From Clostridia bacterium (lineage in GTDB: Bacteria > Bacillota > Clostridia > TANB77 > CAG-508), in the NCBI GenBank assembly GCA_022792395.1, contig JAAWAX010000041.1:1-64000 (forward strand): DNA of 64,000 bases, given 5' to 3'. Positions 28,692 through 37,472 of the stretch are shown piece after piece (position 1 is the stretch's first letter; each line of letters opens with the position of its first letter). The notes beneath the pieces were generated by a model. That model worked only from the letters and a program-made list of their open reading frames with translations. It searched no databases and was not told where the DNA came from. The position numbers and the translations under genes are program-made.

Positions 28692-28986
28692 TTTCGTAGG
28701 CATAAATTTTTAGACATTCGAGAAAAAGTACAGTGGCATTTTCGACCAACTGTACTTTTTCGTAGAAGTTCTACGCATTTATTTTTATTTGCTAATAACT
28801 ATTCTATTTAATTCTCTACACTTTAACATTGTGCTATACTAACACCGCCAAATAAGTTTATCTTATTTGGCAAGTTCCTTTTGTGTATTTTTATATTGGC
28901 TCTTGTTTTATTGGAACTTGTTAGGTTGAGATTACTTTTGAACAAGTTTACTTGTGAGAAATGTAAGCGAAACCGTTGCAGTGTGG
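28692..28986 (+). repeat. Large structured inverted repeat, right arm
   Basis: Reverse-complement partner of 27619-27911. Its hairpin AAAAAGTACAG/CTGTACTTTTT differs from the left arm by a G-C to A-T pair exchange that keeps the stem. An additional long hairpin, GTCTAAAAATTTATGCC pairing with GGCATAAATTTTTAGAC (28654-28717), lies at its inner edge only in this copy. Confidence 0.85.
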
Positions 28987-29061
28987 AAATTAGATATCTT
29001 TTTATTTTTGTAAAACCAGTGGAGCAAAATTCTTATAACTCTAGCTTCTTATTTTAATTAA

Positions 29062-29116
29062 ATTATTAAAATTTAGTTTTAAGACTTGAATGTCCCCATT
29101 TAAACCCGGAACCAGT
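29062..29116 (+). repeat. 55-bp perfect inverted repeat, right arm
   Basis: Exact reverse complement of 27145-27199; its outer end is a REP-2 unit (CCCATTTAAACCCGGAACCAGTGGGG). Confidence 0.92.
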
Positions 29117-29124
29117 GGGGAATT

Positions 29125-29340
29125 TTATTCGATTTTTCGGTTGCTTCTTTCATTCACATGTCCACACATCTTTTCATATTCTTTGCACTTAATCTTATAA
29201 TCCATTTGCATACATAAATAACGATAATAACTACAAGCTTGTTCATATTGCATCATCATCTCATTCATATCCATACTAGGTGGGGGCATGTTATAATCCA
29301 TATAAGGTGGCATAAAGCCATTATTAAAATCTCGTTCCAT
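29125..29340 (-). CDS. Small Met/Tyr/Pro-rich protein, possibly spore coat
   Basis: 71 residues beginning MERDFNNGFMPPYMDYNMPPPSMDM, followed by a Tyr/Cys-rich helical part (QYEQACSYYRYLCMQMDYKIKCKEYEKMCGHV). No family recognised. Met/Pro/Tyr-rich small proteins like this are common in spore coats, and ylbJ is the next gene on this strand, so a spore-coat role is a guess. I start it at the ATG ending at 29340, which has GAGGAG eight nt upstream, rather than the ORF-track start at 29388. Confidence 0.6.
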   Translation of the reverse strand: MERDFNNGFMPPYMDYNMPPPSMDMNEMMMQYEQACSYYRYLCMQMDYKIKCKEYEKMCGHVNERSNRKIE

Positions 29341-29529
29341 TTTCATCACTCCTCGTATAAATGAATGATTATCTTTCGACATCTCCATTTATTTTTATAT
29401 TTAATGGATAACACCTTAATAAAAATATATGTGTTACTAATAAAGATATAACTAGTAAAATTATGGTTGTATCTTTTTATTTTATTTATAAAATGATTGA
29501 TTCATAATTTATATCATTTTTAATTTCAA

Positions 29530-30589
29530 TTACAAATCAAAATTTAAAAAAGGAAAAATATTCATAAAAACATAAGTATAAAAAGAAGCTAGTAGCCCTT
29601 GTAACAATTTGCCATAAACATAAGGTTTAATCGATAAATCTGTTTTAGAAGTAATACTCCAAACTTGAAGCAGAATGGAAATGCCACCAAAACCAAGTAA
29701 AAAAGCAGTAAAGATAATATTAAGTGAAAGCTTTTTACAACTGATAGTGGAAATTGTACTAATCCCATTTGTGATTTCTAATATACCAGTAAAAATGCCA
29801 GAAATAAAGCTAGTATCAATATTCAAAAATTGGAAAACAGGACTGCATAAAATAGTTAAGCTATTTAATAAACCACTAGCTTTCAAAATAGAAATGATAC
29901 TAGAGAAAATAACAACAAATCCACCAATCAAGAGAATTGTTGAAATACTACTCGTGATACTGTCTGCTAAAATTTCTCCTAAATTAGAAAAAGAAGCGGA
30001 TTTTCTAGTGGCATGAAAAGAAGTTGAATTTGTATTGGATAAAAAAGTGTCTTTATCTTTTTTCCAGTAGCGAAAAATAAAACCAACCGTAATACAAGCA
30101 AGTAAATGGGTAATAAACAATAAAATACCAATTGTAGTATTTTTAAACATTAAAATGCCAACGGTTCCAATAATAAACAATGGACCAGAATTATTGGTGA
30201 AGCTAAGAAGTCTTTCACATTCTTCTTTGCTACAAATATTATTTTGTCTAAAATTACTAGCAATTTTTGCTCCAATAGGATAACCACTAATAATGCCCAT
30301 GACAAAAGCAAAAGCACCTTCTCCTCGTATATTAAAAAGTGGTTTCATAAAGAGGTCTAGTATCTGACCGAAGTATAGTAACCATATTAGTATGCATTAG
30401 TAGTTCAGTAGCAACAAAAAACGGAAAAAGAGAAGGAACAACAGAATTAGCCCAAAGCAATAATCCTGATTTTACAGCAGGAAGATTACTTTTAGAAAAT
30501 ATAAGCAAGCAAAATGTAAAACCTAAAAATAGCATAGGTAATAAATTTCTTTTTAATTTCACAACATAGATATTGGTTTTGGCAATCAT
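29530..30589 (-). CDS. ylbJ: Sporulation integral membrane protein YlbJ (CGG +1 frameshift)
   Basis: YlbJ is a polytopic membrane protein needed for spore cortex formation in Bacillus. Two ORF-track entries (30589-30332 and 30348-29530) join at an in-frame CGG (minus strand, 30370-30368). Skipping its C gives MVTILGQILDLFMKPLFNIRGEG and one intact 352-residue protein. YlbJ hallmarks are LLLWANSVVPSLFPFFVATELL, MKPLFNIRGEGAFAFVMGIISGYPIGAK and GILEITNGI. About eight to nine membrane segments are visible. The ATG at 30589 has AGAGG 10 nt upstream. The next repeat (REP copy 5) lies between it and the divergent murB. The gene is intact if the shift occurs. Confidence 0.85.
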
Positions 30590-30660
30590 TTAGAACAAAC
30601 CTCTTTCTTTGAAAAATAATATAATATAATATATTTAGCAAAAAAAAGATTATGAAAAAA

Positions 30661-30726
30661 ATGGTTAAGTTGTGCCTGTCCCAGTTTAGCCAAAAATGGT
30701 TAAATGGTGCCTGTCCCAATTTAACC
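30661..30726 (+). repeat. REP family 1 doublet, copy 5
   Basis: Two GTGCCTGTCCC units separated by AAAAA in the divergent ylbJ-murB intergenic region. Confidence 0.9.
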
Positions 30727-30823
30727 AAAACAAACCTTGCTTTTTTCATAAATCTATAGTAGAATAAAAAACATATTAAAGATAATAAAATAGAGAAAAA
30801 GAAGTTAAGAGGAAGTGAAATTC

Positions 30824-31738
30824 TTGGGAATTGAAAAACAAATCGAAAACTTAAAAATAGCCAAAGAAAAAATATTTTATGAGGAGCCAATGGAAAAGCA
30901 TACAACCTTTAAAATAGGAGGACCAGCGGAATGCTTTATCAAAATAGAACAAAAGGAAGAAATAAAAGAAATTTTAAAATTAGCCAAAAAAAATAACGTA
31001 TCCGTAACAATTATAGGAAATGGAAGTAATTTATTAGTTTCAGACAAAGGAATTAAAGGAATTACTTTAATGATAAAATTAGAAAAAATAGATATCCAAG
31101 AAAAAAATGAAATCGTAGAAGTAACAGTAGGATCAGGAGAAAAGTTAGGAAAATTAGCACAAATATGTTGGCAAAAAGAAATAACAGGATTAGAAGAATT
31201 AGCAGGAATACCAGGAACAATTGGTGGAGCCATCCGAATGAATGCAGGTGCTTATGGTAGAGAAATGAAAGATATTGTACAAACCGTAAAATGTTTAGAT
31301 TATCAAGGAGAAGAGAAAGAATTTGCAAAAGAAGAACTAGCATTTGATTATAGAAGTAGTATTTTTAAAAAAGAAAAATATATCATTACAGAAGTAACAT
31401 TAGCATTAGAAAAAGGAAAAAAAGAAGAAATCAAAAAGAAAATGGAAGAATATGCATCTGCTAGAAAAGAAAAGCAACCAATCCAATATCCAAGTGCAGG
31501 AAGTACCTTTAAAAGAGGAACTGACTTTATCACAGCAAAATTAATTGATGAAGCTGGATTAAAAGGCTATGCGATAGGAGATGCCGAAGTATCCACCAAA
31601 CATAGTGGATTTATTATCAATAAAGGAAAAGCAACAGCAAAAGATGTTTTAGCATTGGTAGAGTATGTACAAAACAAAGTATATGAGAAGTTTCATAAGA
31701 AAATTGAGCTAGAAATAGAAGTGATAGGAGAAAAGTAG
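30824..31738 (+). CDS. murB: UDP-N-acetylenolpyruvoylglucosamine reductase
   Basis: MurB reduces UDP-GlcNAc-enolpyruvate to UDP-MurNAc with FAD and NADPH in peptidoglycan synthesis. Landmarks are HTTFKIGGPAECF, VTIIGNGSNLLVSDKGI (FAD binding), GLEELAGIPGTIGGAIRMNAGAYG, FDYRSSIFK and the catalytic PSAGSTFKRG and HSGFIINKG. It is a type II MurB of about 304 residues. The ORF track uses GTG 30815, but that codon is only a few nt from AAGAGGA; TTG at 30824 is better spaced. yvcK follows after 1 nt, the usual murB-yvcK linkage. Confidence 0.95.
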   Translation: MGIEKQIENLKIAKEKIFYEEPMEKHTTFKIGGPAECFIKIEQKEEIKEILKLAKKNNVSVTIIGNGSNLLVSDKGIKGITLMIKLEKIDIQEKNEIVEVTVGSGEKLGKLAQICWQKEITGLEELAGIPGTIGGAIRMNAGAYGREMKDIVQTVKCLDYQGEEKEFAKEELAFDYRSSIFKKEKYIITEVTLALEKGKKEEIKKKMEEYASARKEKQPIQYPSAGSTFKRGTDFITAKLIDEAGLKGYAIGDAEVSTKHSGFIINKGKATAKDVLALVEYVQNKVYEKFHKKIELEIEVIGEK

Positions 31739-31739
31739 A

Positions 31740-33492
31740 ATGAAGGGTTTTATGCAATGGTTTAAATCAAGTAATAAAATGAAAAGATGGATGTTTTTAA
31801 TATTAATAGGGATTTTACTTGCTTGTTATGGACTAGCAAAAATATTAGTAATGGAAGAAATCTCTTTTGAAGAAGTAGGAAAAGTAGTAGTTGCATTTGT
31901 ATTAGGATTTATTTCCATTATATTAGGATTAATATTTCTAAATAAAAGGACACTAGAGGTCTTAATTGAAGCAACAGATGAAAGAATGGAAAATAAGAAA
32001 ACGGCAAATGTAAAATCATTAATATTCAATAAAACGGTATATGACCAAGGTCCCAATATTGTTGTAATTGGTGGTGGAACGGGACTAAATACCGTACTTT
32101 CAGGATTAAAAAATTATACCAGTAACCTAACTGCGATTGTAACCATTTCAGATTATGGCGAAGGGGTTACCAATTCTAGAAAAGAATTAGGAATGTTACC
32201 TTTGGGAGATGTAAAAGACAGTATGATTTCTCTTGCCTCCAAGGAAGAAGAAATCAGTAATTTATTTAGTTATGACTTTAAAGAAGGAAGATTAAAAGGC
32301 TTAAGTTTTTCTGATATCTATTTTTCAGCTATGAAAGAGATTCATGGAGATTTAGGAGAAGCTATCATCAAAAGTAATGAAATATTAGGTATAATTGGAA
32401 AAGTAATACCAGTAACTTTGGATGAAATGAACATTGTAGCAGAACTTGCCAATCGGTTATCTGGTAGAACAAAAATCTAAAATTCAAGAAGTAGCGGTAG
32501 AAAAATTAACAAAAATTAATCGAGTTTTCTTGAAACCATCCAATTGTAAAGTAGCACCAGGTGTAGTAGAAGCTATCCAAAAGGCAGATTGTATTGTGAT
32601 TGGACCAGGAAGTTTATATACAAATGTAATTCCAAATTTGTTAGTAAATGGTGTTGTAAAAGCCATCAAAGAAAGTACAGCTATTAAAGTATATGTTAGT
32701 AATATCATGACAGAATTAGGACAAACCGATGATTATAGTGTATCAGATCATTTGAATGCAATTATAGACCATTGTGGAAATGACATAATTGATTATTGTA
32801 TTTATGACACAGGAGAAGTGATTCCTGAATTTGTTAAAAGATATAATAAAGAAGGACAAGATTTAGTAGAACAAGATATTGAAAAAATAAAAGGAATTAA
32901 ATTTTTACAAAGAGACTTATCTATGGTAGCCAATACTCATGTTAGACATGATCCTAAATCAGTAGCAGCATCCATTATTGAACTGATTTGTGATGATTTA
33001 AAATACCAAGACAAACAAAATGATCCTCAATATTTAATGTTAAACACAAAATTAAGAGAAGAAAAAAGAATTAACAAAATAAAGAAATCAATGAAGAAAA
33101 AAGAGAAGAAGAAAATTGGAAAGCGTGTAAAGACAGAAAAGGGAAAAAGTAAATTTAGCAATAAATATAGTGATAGAATAAAATCAATCCGTGAATCAAA
33201 AGGAAAAGGAAAAGAAGAAAGTATAGAAGCATTCCTAAAAAAAGAAGACCCAATTGTAAAAAAGAAAATAGAAATAGATTCAAAAGAAACAAAAGAAGAA
33301 CCAATAAAGGTAAATTTAGAGAAAAATACAATTAATACAATCATAAATGGAGGAGGAAGTGATTTAGAACAAGCAAGAGCGAATTTAGAACAAGTTTTGG
33401 CAGCTGCCAAAGCAGATTTAGAAAGAAATTTAAAAATGGTAAATGCCAATAGAGAAAATTTAGAAGAAAGAAAAGATAACGCTCAAAAATAG
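31740..33492 (+). CDS. yvcK: Gluconeogenesis factor YvcK/CofD-family protein (CGG +1 frameshift)
   Basis: YvcK binds nucleotide-sugars and is needed for growth on gluconeogenic carbon sources and for correct localisation of PBP1. Residues 15-75 hold two membrane helices, then the Rossmann-like core VVIGGGTGLNTVLSGLKNY, ISDYGEGVTNSRKELGMLPLGD and VIGPGSLYTNVIPNLLV. The ORF track splits it at an in-frame CGG at 32454. Skipping the C reads ELANGYLVEQKSKIQEV, where the glycine is conserved in the family (compare LANG), and makes a 583-residue protein. The C-terminal 130 residues after the core are a Lys/Glu-rich coiled extension not usual in YvcK. murB is directly upstream. Confidence 0.88.
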
Positions 33493-33594
33493 AATGCAAA
33501 TGATTTTGACATTACTAAAAAGGATAAATTCTTTTGGAAATAGCAATACCAAATCCTAAAACCAGTAGTAAACTAAGGAAGGAAGAAGAATAAG

Positions 33595-35631
33595 ATGAAA
33601 ATTACGAAGGAAAAATTGAGTTTAGAAGAAGGATTAAAGAAAGAATGGATCATAACCAATGGAATAGGAGGATTCAGTTCTTCTACTGTAATTGGAGCCA
33701 ATACGAGAAAATACCATGGATTGTTAATAGCACCATTAACGCCACCAGCAAGAAGATTTTTAATCTTATCAAAATTAGATGAGAGCATAGAAATAAGAAA
33801 CAAAAAATATGATTTGTATACCAATGTATGTAAATCTTACATTTCCCATGGGCATGAATACCAAGAAAAATTCAGAAGAGATTTTGTACCAATTTTTAAA
33901 TACAAAGTAGGAAAAGTAGAAATTACAAAAATGATAGGAATGGAATATGGACACAATACAGTAGGTGTATATTACAAAGTGAAAAATGAGGGAACAAAAG
34001 CGAAATTAACATTAGCACCAGTTATTAATTTTAGAGATTTTCATCAAATGAGTTCAAACCACTATTTTAATGTTGAGCAAACCATAAACAAAACAAAAGT
34101 AAAACTAGTAATAGATGGAAATTCACAAACACCAGTTTATATGAACCTATCAGAAGGAGAATATAAAGAACATCAAAATGATACCTTTTCTAATATGTTT
34201 TATATAGAAGAAGAAAAAAGAGGATTTTACCCAGAAGAAAACCATGCAGTACCAGGTGTTTATGAAGTAGAAATACCAGCTAAAAGCGAAAAAGAAATTT
34301 CATTTGTTTGTTCTTTAGAAGAAAACATAGAGCAAAAAAGTGTAAGAAAGTTTATTAATAACGAAATTATTCGTTTAGGAGAAATGTTTAATGAGTCTTT
34401 ACTAATTGATAATAGAAAACAAAAGAAGACAGAAAAGGAAATAGAAAGAGATGACTTAATAAAAACGTATCTAATAGCAGCAGACAGCTTTGTAGTTTAT
34501 AGACAATCATTTAATTTACATACTATTTTAGCAGGTTATCCATGGTTTTTAGACTGGGGAAGAGACACCCTAATTGCATTTGAAGGATTGTTATTAATTC
34601 CAAAGAGATTTGAAATAGCAAAAGAAATTTTATTAACCATGATAAGAGATGTTAAATTTGGGTTAATTCCAAATGGTTATTCTGGTTATGATAATAGACC
34701 ATTATACAATAGTGTAGATGCTTCTTTACTATTATTTGAACAAGTACAAAAATATATACAATATACAGGAGATTATGACTTTGTAAAAGAAAAATTATAT
34801 TCAGTTTTGCAAGAGATTATAGAAAACTATTGTCAAGGAATTGATGTAGATGACAATAATATTTATTTAGATTCAGATGGATTAATGGTTTCTGGAACAG
34901 ACCAAACGCAAAATACTTGGATGGATGCTAAATATAATGGAGTAGCCGTTACACCAAGAAATGGAAAAGCTGTTGAAATAAATGCTATGTGGTATAATGC
35001 TAATTGTATTATGGCAGAACTTTCTAAAAAATTCAAACATCCAATTTTGACTAAAAAATATAAAGAAATAGCAGAAAAATGTAAAAGTACATTTCAAGAT
35101 AAATTTTACAACGAATCTAAAAAATGTTTATACGATGTGTTAGGAGATGACAAAATAAGACCAAATCAGCTATTTGCTTTGAGTTTAACTTATCCAGTAT
35201 TAGAGCCAAATTCAGAAGAAGCAAAACAGATGTTAGAAACAGTTGAAAAGAAGTTGTTAAATAGTTTTGGATTAAAAACATTAGCAAAAGGCGAAGAAAA
35301 CTATGTAGAAGTATATGAAGGAAGTCCAGAAAAGAGAGATACTAGTTATCATCAAGGAATTACTTGGCCATGGCTATTAGGTTTATATTACAATAGCTTG
35401 AAGAACAAGATAAAAGTAACTAAAAATTCAGAAGATAAAAAAGCATGGGAAGAAAAATTAGAAAAGTTCATCGATAAAACAACAAAAACATTTCAAAAAG
35501 AAATCTTCTCTAATGGTTGTATGGGTGGTATTGCAGAACTTTATGATTCTGTGAAACCACAATTGCCAAAAGGAACTATCAATCAAGCTTGGAGTGTAGC
35601 AGAAGTGTTTAGGATTATTTTAAAAAAGTAG
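33595..35631 (+). CDS. Glycogen debranching enzyme-type amylo-alpha-1,6-glucosidase
   Basis: The 678-residue cytoplasmic enzyme cleaves alpha-1,6 branch residues of glycogen-like polymers. The N-terminal domain begins KEWIITNGIGGFSSSTVIGANTRKYHGLLIA, the bacterial GDE signature. The C-terminal (alpha/alpha)6 domain has AGYPWFLDWGRDTLIAFEGLLL (about residue 317), TWMDAKYNG and the C-terminal GTINQAWSVAEVFRI. AAGGAAGGAAG precedes the ATG. With the GH15 enzyme at 18 kb it suggests glycogen turnover, though no glg genes are in the window. It sits between yvcK and holA. Confidence 0.92.
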   Translation: MKITKEKLSLEEGLKKEWIITNGIGGFSSSTVIGANTRKYHGLLIAPLTPPARRFLILSKLDESIEIRNKKYDLYTNVCKSYISHGHEYQEKFRRDFVPIFKYKVGKVEITKMIGMEYGHNTVGVYYKVKNEGTKAKLTLAPVINFRDFHQMSSNHYFNVEQTINKTKVKLVIDGNSQTPVYMNLSEGEYKEHQNDTFSNMFYIEEEKRGFYPEENHAVPGVYEVEIPAKSEKEISFVCSLEENIEQKSVRKFINNEIIRLGEMFNESLLIDNRKQKKTEKEIERDDLIKTYLIAADSFVVYRQSFNLHTILAGYPWFLDWGRDTLIAFEGLLLIPKRFEIAKEILLTMIRDVKFGLIPNGYSGYDNRPLYNSVDASLLLFEQVQKYIQYTGDYDFVKEKLYSVLQEIIENYCQGIDVDDNNIYLDSDGLMVSGTDQTQNTWMDAKYNGVAVTPRNGKAVEINAMWYNANCIMAELSKKFKHPILTKKYKEIAEKCKSTFQDKFYNESKKCLYDVLGDDKIRPNQLFALSLTYPVLEPNSEEAKQMLETVEKKLLNSFGLKTLAKGEENYVEVYEGSPEKRDTSYHQGITWPWLLGLYYNSLKNKIKVTKNSEDKKAWEEKLEKFIDKTTKTFQKEIFSNGCMGGIAELYDSVKPQLPKGTINQAWSVAEVFRIILKK

Positions 35632-35651
35632 CATAAACTAGGAGAAAAAGG

Positions 35652-36678
35652 ATGTTAACAATTGAGAATTTAGAAAAAGAACTAAAAAACGAGAAATTGC
35701 AAAGTCTATATCTTTTATATGGAGAAGAAGTATTTTTATTAGAAACTTGTTTAAAAAAAATAAAAAACTTATTTGGAGAAACCATCAAAGGAATCAATTT
35801 CGTAACAATTGATGAAAACAATAGTAATGAATTAATAGCGAATATTGAGACACCAAGTTTTGGTTATGAAAAGAAGCTAATCATTGCAAGAAACACAGGA
35901 TTATTCAAAAAAGAAGGAAAAAGAAAGAATGCAGAAATAACAACCTTAAAAGAAAAAATAAATACCTATCTAAAAGAAAATATAGACATTGTGAAGGCTA
36001 GTGTAGTACTAGTATTTGTAGAGGAAGAAGCAGACAACAAACAAGAATTATATACAACCATAGATAAATTAGGAATGGTGTGTAAATTTGACTATCAAAA
36101 GCCAATACAAATAGGAAAAAGAATGAAAGCAATTTGTCAAGCTTATAAAGTAGAAATAGAAGATAGCACAATGCAGTATTTTATGGAGTGTTGTGGCACC
36201 AATATGCAAGATTTAATCAATGAAATACGAAAATTAATTGAATATGTAGGAGAAGGCGGAACAATACAAAAAGAAGATATTGATAAATTATCGGTTAAAA
36301 AACTAGAAAGTGTCATTTTTGATTTAACAGACTCTTTAGGGAAAAAAGATATTAAAAAAGCATTACAAGTTCTGAAAAATTTGATTTATGCCAAAGAACC
36401 AATTCAGAAAATATTGATTACATTATACAATCATTTTAAAAAACTGTATTTTGTAAAACTTGCACTCAAATATAATAAAGACATCATAACTAGTTTAAAT
36501 TTAAAACCAAATCAGACTTTTTTGGTAAATAAATATAAAACACAAGCCAATTATTTTAAAGAAAGTGAATTACAAAATATTTTACAGAATTTAAGAGATT
36601 TAGATTGTAATTATAAAGTTCGGTCTAATTGACTTGCAAGTAGGATTGGAAACTATTCTTTGTAAGTATTGTAGTTAA
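35652..36678 (+). CDS. holA: DNA polymerase III subunit delta (CGG +1 frameshift near C-terminus)
   Basis: HolA opens the beta clamp during loading. The start ENLEKELKNEKLQSLYLLYGEEVFLLE and the mid-protein segment EDSTMQYFMECCGTNMQDLINEIRKLIEYVG are typical. In the ORF track the protein stops at 36632 with CNYKVRSN. The in-frame CGG at 36621-36623, read as C-skipped GGT, gives CNYKVGLIDLQVGLETILCKYCS and a stop at 36678, which is the standard HolA ending (K-G-ID-...-LE-IL). The full product is 341 residues, the normal length, versus 326 without the shift. This is an essential gene, so a disabling mutation is unlikely. It is followed by an intrinsic terminator. Confidence 0.9.
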
Positions 36679-36694
36679 GGGAAGAATTGATAGA

Positions 36695-36721
36695 AAAATC
36701 TAGCTTTAGCTGGATTTTTTT
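36695..36721 (+). terminator. Intrinsic terminator after holA
   Basis: AAATCTAGCT pairs with AGCTGGATTT around TT, with a T run; it begins 16 nt after the recoded holA stop, which fits the longer holA. Confidence 0.82.
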
Positions 36722-36725
36722 ATAT

Positions 36726-36850
36726 TCTAAAAAAGTTATCATGGTATAATAACTTTCCATAGAAGATAAATATGAGAATTAATAGAATTTCTTTGCGATT
36801 GCCATCGTTTAGAAATTCTTGAATTCGTTTTTTTAGTACAAAAATGTGGT
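36726..36850 (+). repeat. Two-hairpin non-coding element, family A/B, copy B
   Basis: AAAGTTAT...ATAACTTT and AGAATTTCT...AGAAATTCT hairpins with the conserved TTTGCG...CCATCG segment, matching copy A (22488-22612). Confidence 0.7.
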
Positions 36851-36892
36851 TTGGTTTTAGCAAAAAAATCGGTTTCTGTCGAAAGATTTTTC

Positions 36893-36921
36893 TTGACTTA
36901 TTTTAGTATTAATAGTAAAAT
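36893..36921 (+). promoter_or_regulatory. Promoter of the toxin-antitoxin pair
   Basis: TTGACT, a 17-nt spacer and TAAAAT lie 22 nt before the antitoxin ATG. Confidence 0.65.
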
Positions 36922-36943
36922 ATTAACGAAGGAGGAAAGTAAT

Positions 36944-37108
36944 ATGAGAGAATTTAGTGAAGAAGAAGCAAAGATTGTTTTAGAATTAGTGAAAGAAGCA
37001 GAAACTGGAAATGCAATGAAAATTCAAGACTTTTTTGCAGAAATAGAAGAAGAAGAAAGGAGAAGAAAACAATACAGAAAAAATATGAAATTAGGATTGA
37101 GCCACTAG
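36944..37108 (+). CDS. Putative antitoxin of a RelE/ParE-type system
   Basis: A 54-residue, highly charged protein (MREFSEEEAKIVLELVKEAETGNAMKIQDFF, then Glu/Arg-rich) with a strong AAGGAGG site. It is not a member of an antitoxin family I can name. It is called antitoxin because of its size, charge and 37-nt overlap with a RelE/ParE-like gene in the next frame. The ORF-track start at 36851 lies before the promoter and is wrong. Confidence 0.55.
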   Translation: MREFSEEEAKIVLELVKEAETGNAMKIQDFFAEIEEEERRRKQYRKNMKLGLSH

Positions 37109-37398
37109 CAAATTCTGATTATAAAAATATTAGCTATAATTTAGAAATTTTTTCTAATAATGCCAAAAAAAGATTTAGAAAAAAATTTACTACAATAATT
37201 AAGGATTTACAAGTAAATCCATACATATATCAATGTTTTAATAAGGATATTGATGAAAATATAAGAAGAGTAGTAATTAATAAATATATTTTATTTTACA
37301 AAATTGAAACATACAAAATAATAATTCTTAGAATTCTTCCAGAAAAATTTGATTATTTAAATCATTTAGAAAAATATAAAATTTTAATTCGAAAATAA
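37072..37398 (+). CDS. RelE/ParE-like toxin with apparent ATA start
   Basis: Absent from the ORF track because its frame has no ATG, GTG or TTG start. The frame reads KKYEIRIEPLANSDYKNIS, then NAKKRFRKKFTTIIKDLQVNPYIYQ, NIRRVVINKYILFYKIE and IILRILPEKFDYLNHL, which is the RelE/ParE toxin outline (early strand, helical hairpin, NP turn, then beta sheet). A ribosome binding site AAAGGAG (inside the antitoxin gene) stands eight nt before ATA at 37072, giving 108 residues. Such toxins cleave ribosome-bound mRNA (RelE) or act on gyrase (ParE); which applies is unknown. A start at ATA would keep expression low, which suits a toxin. Confidence 0.6.
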   Translation: MQKKYEIRIEPLANSDYKNISYNLEIFSNNAKKRFRKKFTTIIKDLQVNPYIYQCFNKDIDENIRRVVINKYILFYKIETYKIIILRILPEKFDYLNHLEKYKILIRK

Positions 37399-37472
37399 AA
37401 TTCCAAAAATGTATAATAAATCATCTTAATGAGAAAAATAGAAAAAAGAAAATTAAAAATTAAGGTGATAGT

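Noticed and set aside
27145-29116. Insertion sequence with its own transposase
   Set aside because: No transposase ORF or remnant is found between the inverted repeats.
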